The position numbers and the translations under genes are program-made. DNA of 10,000 bases from Candidatus Hydrogenedens sp. (lineage in GTDB: Bacteria; Hydrogenedentota; Hydrogenedentia; Hydrogenedentales; Hydrogenedentaceae): NCBI GenBank assembly GCA_020216745.1, contig JAIWNQ010000264.1, positions 1 through 10,000 of the forward strand. The letters are read 5' to 3'. Under the pieces are notes generated by a model that saw only the letters and a program-made list of their open reading frames with translations, searched no databases and was not told where the DNA came from. Below, in pieces: positions 5,153-10,000 of the stretch (the first letter of the stretch is position 1; each line of letters begins with the position of its first letter).

Positions 5153-8038
5153 ATGAAAAAAATTATAGTTTTGTGGATTTGTTTGTTATTAATAACTTTT
5201 ACAAATGTTTTTTCAAGTAGTTCTAATATGAAATCTCTGTCCGACCTACCAAATCCAGTTCCTCGAATTGCTATTGTTGGTGATAGTTGGGGAATGTTTA
5301 TGTGGTGGTTCCGTTCTTTTCAGAAAGCCCTTGTCGAATTAGGTTATGAAGAATACTGTGAAGTTGCTAATGAATCTGTCGTCGGAGGAGGGAAAACATT
5401 CCAATTTGTTAATGTCGAACAATTCCCTGCAGCAGAACAGATTAGGAATGCGGTTGTGCAAATGCTAACTGATTATCCAACAATAGATATTGTTGTCATC
5501 TCCTTAGGTGGTAATGATGCCCTTTATGGAACCGAATTTGTATTACCAGATGACCCGTATAGAGAATTGAGATTTCAATGTCCAGGGCATCCAGATAATA
5601 AGAATGAAATTCTTGCAAATAAGATAGTCAATCAGGATATGGATAATCTGATTGACCTTATTTTATCTGTTCGCCCTGACATTCGTGTTTTACTGACTTC
5701 TTACGATTTCGGTGGCGATACAAAACGAAGTGAATGCGATTTGTTAACCCAGCAGTTAGGAATTATGGTTCTGGATATTTATAAGCAAAGGTTAGCAGAC
5801 CGTAAAGGGGACCGCGTCCACTTTATTAGTAACTATGGGCTTATGCAATTTATGTATGGTGTTTTTGAATATGAGGTTGATTCTGATAATGACCCAATTT
5901 GGGGAACAGAACAGTTGGTTTATCCTGCAGGTTATGTAAAGCCTGGTTTCTCCCCAGATGATTATCCTCCTCTGAGACTTCCCGACCCGTATGATGTTTG
6001 GACTTTCCCTTGGACAGATGAGAACAGCAATGAATTAAATGTGCCAGGTTTCCCTGAATATTTTAACCCACTTCATTCCTTGTTAGATAGAAATATGCAC
6101 TTAACCGAAGAGGGATATTATTTCATGGCACGGAGAATGGTTGACCGTGTTATAAAATACTGGCTTGATTATCCCAAAGTTTTTGGAATTCACCCCGTAC
6201 ATAATGAAAAAGGAGAGACATATCAGTTTGAAGTTATATTCTCGAAAGAGGTGACAGGTGTTGACCCAACAGATTTTGAAATAGCAACCGCAGAAATAGA
6301 AGTAGGTGGAAAAAGTTTAGATATTAGTCAGGCTCAAATTATTTCAATAGTCCCAGACTCGGGTTATAGTAAAACCTATACAGTTACGGTTGATTTGAAC
6401 CCTAACTTAAACCCGAAAAAAGGCACCCTGACAGAGGTTGTCCATATTCATGTTTTAGATGATGATAGCATTGTAGATTCTGAAGGAACACCTCTCGGAG
6501 GACCCAATACTCCGACATGGACGGACAACGGGAAATTTACGTATTACGGTCCTTTTGCCTTTGCGGATTTAATGAAGCCTGAAGAAGATAATTTTGAGCA
6601 GGTTCAAAAATATTTATCTGTCTTAACCAAACCCTATCTTCCTTTTATCAATTTTGCTGTTTCTTTTGATGAAGACAAATTAGATATTAATGGTAACTTA
6701 TTCCCCTTAGTCCAGCAATTGTTAAATGATGAAGATGTTGACCCAGAATCATTATATATCAAAGGAAATGGCATGCTCGATAGTTATGAATTTGCTCTAT
6801 TAGAACGCTGTATAAAAGATGATAGTATTGATTTAAGTGCTAACGGTGGTATATCTCATACATTAGTTGCAAATGCATGGACGCAGAATCTTGCTCGTAT
6901 TCGTAATGATTTAGGTGGAGCAATTACTCCCGAGCATGACAATATGGTTTTGAGAGTGTTTGCAGGGTTAGATTCTCTTTTCTGTGCTTATTTAACTTTC
7001 GGTGAGATGAATACAGTGGGTACTATTTCTGCCGCTTCCGTAGCACTTACATCAGAAAGTGTTTCTCAGTTTTTACCCGGTTTGACATTCACACCTATAG
7101 ATTCAAAAAATTATCAGTTGTTGACGAATTACTTAGGAGCAAAAGATATTAATGGGAATGGCATATTATCTCCATCTGAGTTTGCCGATGCCGATAAAGA
7201 TGGATTTACCAATGCTCAGGAATATCTTTACTTTGAATGTGATGGCAAACAAGCCTTTGTAAATTCGGCTCTTGACCCGAACATAAAACCTCCACAATTC
7301 CCACCTCCAAGAAATTTTACAGTAAACGAAGGAACAAATCTCCGTTTATATGTTCCAGAACTACTTCATGTATATTTGACAACCTATGAGTGGTATAAGG
7401 ACGGTGTTTTGCTAACAGATAACGAACGCATCAAAGGAACGTCAAAACGAACCGTGAATATTGAAGGATTGACCTTAGAAGATTCGGGAACTTATATGTG
7501 TTATTACTGTGAAAACGACCCCAATAATTATGTGGTTAAATCGTATGGACCTATAACAGTAAATGTTCAGCCCGAAGTTCAAGAAGGCGAAGGCTCGGGA
7601 ACAGAAGGCGAAGGTTCGGTAACAGAGGGAGAAGGTCTCATAGAAGGAGAAGGGGTAATTGAAGGGAGTTTAGAGGGGGTAGAAGAAGGAATAGTGGAAG
7701 GGATAGAAGAGGGAGAAGGTGAAGGACAGGAAGTTCAGCAACCTCATTCTTTGGATACGGATGGAGACTTTAAAGTTGAGTTGACTGAATTACTGCGAGT
7801 TATACAATTTTATAATTATAGAGAGTATAGTTGTGCTCCGTCATGGCTTACAACAGAAGATGGCTATGTCCCTGGAAATAGAGGAGATCGTTCCTGTCAG
7901 CCTCATGCATCAGATTACAATCCACAGGATTGGAGTATTTCTTTTGAAGAAATCTTGCGTGCTATTCAGCTCTTTAACTCGCCATCTTATTATTGGTGTC
8001 CTGGTCAGGGCGAAGATAATTTCTGTGTAAAAAATTAG
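5153..8038 (+). CDS. Secreted SGNH hydrolase-like protein with EF-hand, Ig-like and dockerin-like modules
   Basis: A multidomain exported protein of 961 residues, numbered here from the ATG at 5153. Order: signal peptide (about 1-21); SGNH/GDSL-type hydrolase domain (about 37-340) with GDS (S45), GGND (N121) and a C-terminal DRNMHLTEEGY (D312, H316); a beta-rich Ig-like adhesion domain (about 340-460, with FSKEVTGVDPTDF); a helical region with a degenerate EF-hand loop near 535-546 and two textbook EF-hand loops (665-676 and 679-690); an I-set-like Ig domain (about 715-805, YEWYKDG and DSGTYMC); a Glu/Gly linker (808-860); and a duplicated dockerin-like module (864-961). SGNH enzymes are usually esterases; a deacetylase of extracellular polysaccharide is plausible, but the substrate is unknown. 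The catalytic pair is DxxxH rather than the usual DxxH. Transcribed alone; converges on the aminotransferase gene. Confidence 0.85.
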   Translation: MKKIIVLWICLLLITFTNVFSSSSNMKSLSDLPNPVPRIAIVGDSWGMFMWWFRSFQKALVELGYEEYCEVANESVVGGGKTFQFVNVEQFPAAEQIRNAVVQMLTDYPTIDIVVISLGGNDALYGTEFVLPDDPYRELRFQCPGHPDNKNEILANKIVNQDMDNLIDLILSVRPDIRVLLTSYDFGGDTKRSECDLLTQQLGIMVLDIYKQRLADRKGDRVHFISNYGLMQFMYGVFEYEVDSDNDPIWGTEQLVYPAGYVKPGFSPDDYPPLRLPDPYDVWTFPWTDENSNELNVPGFPEYFNPLHSLLDRNMHLTEEGYYFMARRMVDRVIKYWLDYPKVFGIHPVHNEKGETYQFEVIFSKEVTGVDPTDFEIATAEIEVGGKSLDISQAQIISIVPDSGYSKTYTVTVDLNPNLNPKKGTLTEVVHIHVLDDDSIVDSEGTPLGGPNTPTWTDNGKFTYYGPFAFADLMKPEEDNFEQVQKYLSVLTKPYLPFINFAVSFDEDKLDINGNLFPLVQQLLNDEDVDPESLYIKGNGMLDSYEFALLERCIKDDSIDLSANGGISHTLVANAWTQNLARIRNDLGGAITPEHDNMVLRVFAGLDSLFCAYLTFGEMNTVGTISAASVALTSESVSQFLPGLTFTPIDSKNYQLLTNYLGAKDINGNGILSPSEFADADKDGFTNAQEYLYFECDGKQAFVNSALDPNIKPPQFPPPRNFTVNEGTNLRLYVPELLHVYLTTYEWYKDGVLLTDNERIKGTSKRTVNIEGLTLEDSGTYMCYYCENDPNNYVVKSYGPITVNVQPEVQEGEGSGTEGEGSVTEGEGLIEGEGVIEGSLEGVEEGIVEGIEEGEGEGQEVQQPHSLDTDGDFKVELTELLRVIQFYNYREYSCAPSWLTTEDGYVPGNRGDRSCQPHASDYNPQDWSISFEEILRAIQLFNSPSYYWCPGQGEDNFCVKN
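7145..7222 (+). other. Tandem EF-hand calcium-binding loops in the SGNH protein
   Basis: Two 12-residue loops lie two residues apart. The first has D, N, N, I, S and E at positions 1, 3, 5, 7, 9 and 12 (DINGNGILSPSE). The second has D, D, D, F, N and E (DADKDGFTNAQE). Both fit the EF-hand calcium-ligand pattern fully. A degenerate loop ending in GNGMLDSYE lies about 390 bases upstream. Confidence 0.8.
7574..7732 (+). repeat. Purine-rich repeat encoding a Glu/Gly linker
   Basis: About 53 codons made mostly of irregular units of GAAGG- and GAGGGA-like sequence, encoding EGEG, TEGEG, IEGEG, VEEG and similar. The plus strand is almost all purine. In the protein it is an acidic, probably flexible spacer between the Ig-like domain and the C-terminal module. 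The repeats are degenerate, so recent expansion is not obvious. Confidence 0.85.
7745..8035 (+). other. Duplicated dockerin-like C-terminal module
   Basis: Two homologous units start 53 residues apart, at PHSLDTDGD and PHASDYNPQD. Each has a calcium-loop-like Asp cluster followed by a helix: ELLRVIQFYN in the first and EILRAIQLFN in the second. Loop one fits the EF-hand pattern (D868, D870, D872, E879); loop two is one residue longer (D921 to E932/E933). Each unit is followed by Tyr/Cys and a TEDGY- or GEDNF-like end; cysteines are C894, C915, C949 and C958. This is the loop-helix duplication of dockerins, and I recall the same tail on many Hydrogenedentes secreted proteins. Its likely role is surface attachment or sorting; no partner is visible here. 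Confidence 0.7.
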
Positions 8039-8062
8039 ATCTCAATTTACGAAATAGTAATT

Positions 8063-9172
<1,110 letters not shown>

Positions 9173-9189
9173 ACATATACTCCTTTGAT

Positions 9190-10000
9190 TTACTTTTGTA
9201 TTTTGTTTATAAGTTCATTTATTTCCTGTATCTCCTCAGACGTAGGATTACTTTCTTTTGCTTTTTCAAGCCATAATTTTGCCTGTTCTTGATAGCCATT
9301 TTCAATTGCTATATTACATAAAAACATATATCTTTTACTTATTGAATAGGGAATTTTATCTGCATAATTTTGTGCAGAAGAAAAGTTACTATTGATAACA
9401 CATTCCCGAACCAATTTTTCCCAAAGTTGGTTATCGTCACCTAAGAAATTTCCCCATCTTTCAATAAATTCTGTGGACTTATCTAATTTCCCATATATTT
9501 TTCCAAGTTTTATTAGAAAATCCTTGTTATTTTGTTCCTTTTGAAATCCAGCAGATAACCACGCCTTAGCCAATGAAAGTAATCCTTTTTGTTCATAATA
9601 ATCTGCTATCATTAAGTAAGGCGGGGTAAATGAATCTCCACTTTTTGACAAAGGAACAGGAATATTATTAAATAGTATTTTTAGTTTCTCATATTGTTTT
9701 AACAAATCCTCTTTAGTTTTATCGTCTAACATATCAGAATCCTGTTGTAATATTTCCCATGCCTGTTCATAGTTGGATAGTCCCTTTGCAATCTTTAGGA
9801 AATTTAATTTTTCCTTTTGATTTAAATTTTTCTCAATTAAATATAAATGCATATATGAGTTATAAATGTGTATTAGGTCGTCTGGATTATTATTACCTGC
9901 CTTTATCTCGCTCTCAATTATTTTTATTTGTTGTCTTATGTTTTCTTTTTCAAAAGGATTCAAACTAATAGCCCTTTTTATATATTGTCTGGCATCGTCA
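9190..10000 (-). CDS. TPR-like repeat protein, N-terminus cut by the window edge
   Basis: At least 269 residues of a helical repeat protein of unknown function. The frame runs open to the right edge. The only candidate start inside the window, TTG at 9961-9963, is preceded in frame by residues reading DDARQYIKRAIS and followed by LNPFEKE, the usual end of a TPR helix B (A..yikrAislnP). The gene therefore most likely begins outside the window. Counting from that TTG, helix-pair repeats can be seen at about 113-143 (IADYYEQKGLLSLAKAWL), 148-175, 180-203 and 211-240 (AIENGYQEQAKLWLEKAKE SNP). TPR-like arrays bind other proteins. No signal peptide or membrane segment is visible, although the missing part could hold one. 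It lies directly upstream of the aminotransferase, with 17 bases between them, and is probably co-transcribed with it; no functional link is evident. Confidence 0.8.
   Translation of the reverse strand, partial: DDARQYIKRAISLNPFEKENIRQQIKIIESEIKAGNNNPDDLIHIYNSYMHLYLIEKNLNQKEKLNFLKIAKGLSNYEQAWEILQQDSDMLDDKTKEDLLKQYEKLKILFNNIPVPLSKSGDSFTPPYLMIADYYEQKGLLSLAKAWLSAGFQKEQNNKDFLIKLGKIYGKLDKSTEFIERWGNFLGDDNQLWEKLVRECVINSNFSSAQNYADKIPYSISKRYMFLCNIAIENGYQEQAKLWLEKAKESNPTSEEIQEINELINKIQK

Noticed and set aside
7833..8030. 65-codon frame in another reading frame inside the dockerin-like module
   Set aside because: It overlaps coding sequence of the clear duplicated module and has no ribosome site or domain of its own.
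7745..8035. True cellulosomal dockerin
   Set aside because: The loop-helix duplication is dockerin-like, but the helix sequence, the 53-residue period and the cysteine-containing spacers differ from clostridial dockerins, and no cohesin is present.

Overview
The window is AT-rich bacterial DNA with eight protein-coding genes packed on both strands and no RNA genes, mobile elements or CRISPR. Leaders are short and carry good Shine-Dalgarno sites (AAAGGA, AAGGAG). The best hint of the host is the large secreted protein at 5153-8038. It ends in a Glu/Gly-rich linker followed by a duplicated dockerin-like module. From memory, that tail (GEGEG linker, then paired H-S-x-D...LLRVIQFYN units) recurs on secreted proteins of the candidate phylum Hydrogenedentes and relatives in the Planctomycetes/Lentisphaerae neighbourhood. 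This assignment is an inference from one protein family, not a measured placement.

Layout, left to right: (1) a radical SAM/SPASM protein (+), whose frame stays open to the left edge; (2) convergent to it, a large secreted glycosidase-like protein resembling the DUF5696 family (-); (3) divergent from that, a two-gene unit (+) of a seven-helix membrane protein with ceramidase/CREST-like catalytic residues, overlapping by 7 bases a small Dabb alpha/beta-barrel protein; (4) convergent to these, an NAD(P)-dependent short-chain dehydrogenase (-); (5) across a 148-base divergent intergenic region with a perfect TATAAT on each strand, a 961-residue secreted multidomain SGNH hydrolase-like protein (+); (6) convergent to it, a two-gene unit (-) of a TPR-like protein, cut by the right edge, followed 17 bases later by a class I aminotransferase.

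No single pathway links all the genes. Two large exported proteins (a glycosidase-like TIM barrel and an SGNH esterase-like protein with calcium-binding and Ig modules) suggest work on extracellular carbohydrate or other polymer. The membrane CREST-like protein, the Dabb protein and the SDR could act on lipids or small molecules, but this is speculation. I see no clear defence or other new system. The items most worth a second look are the EG-linker/dockerin-like tail, the CREST-like/Dabb pair and the DUF5696-like enzyme.
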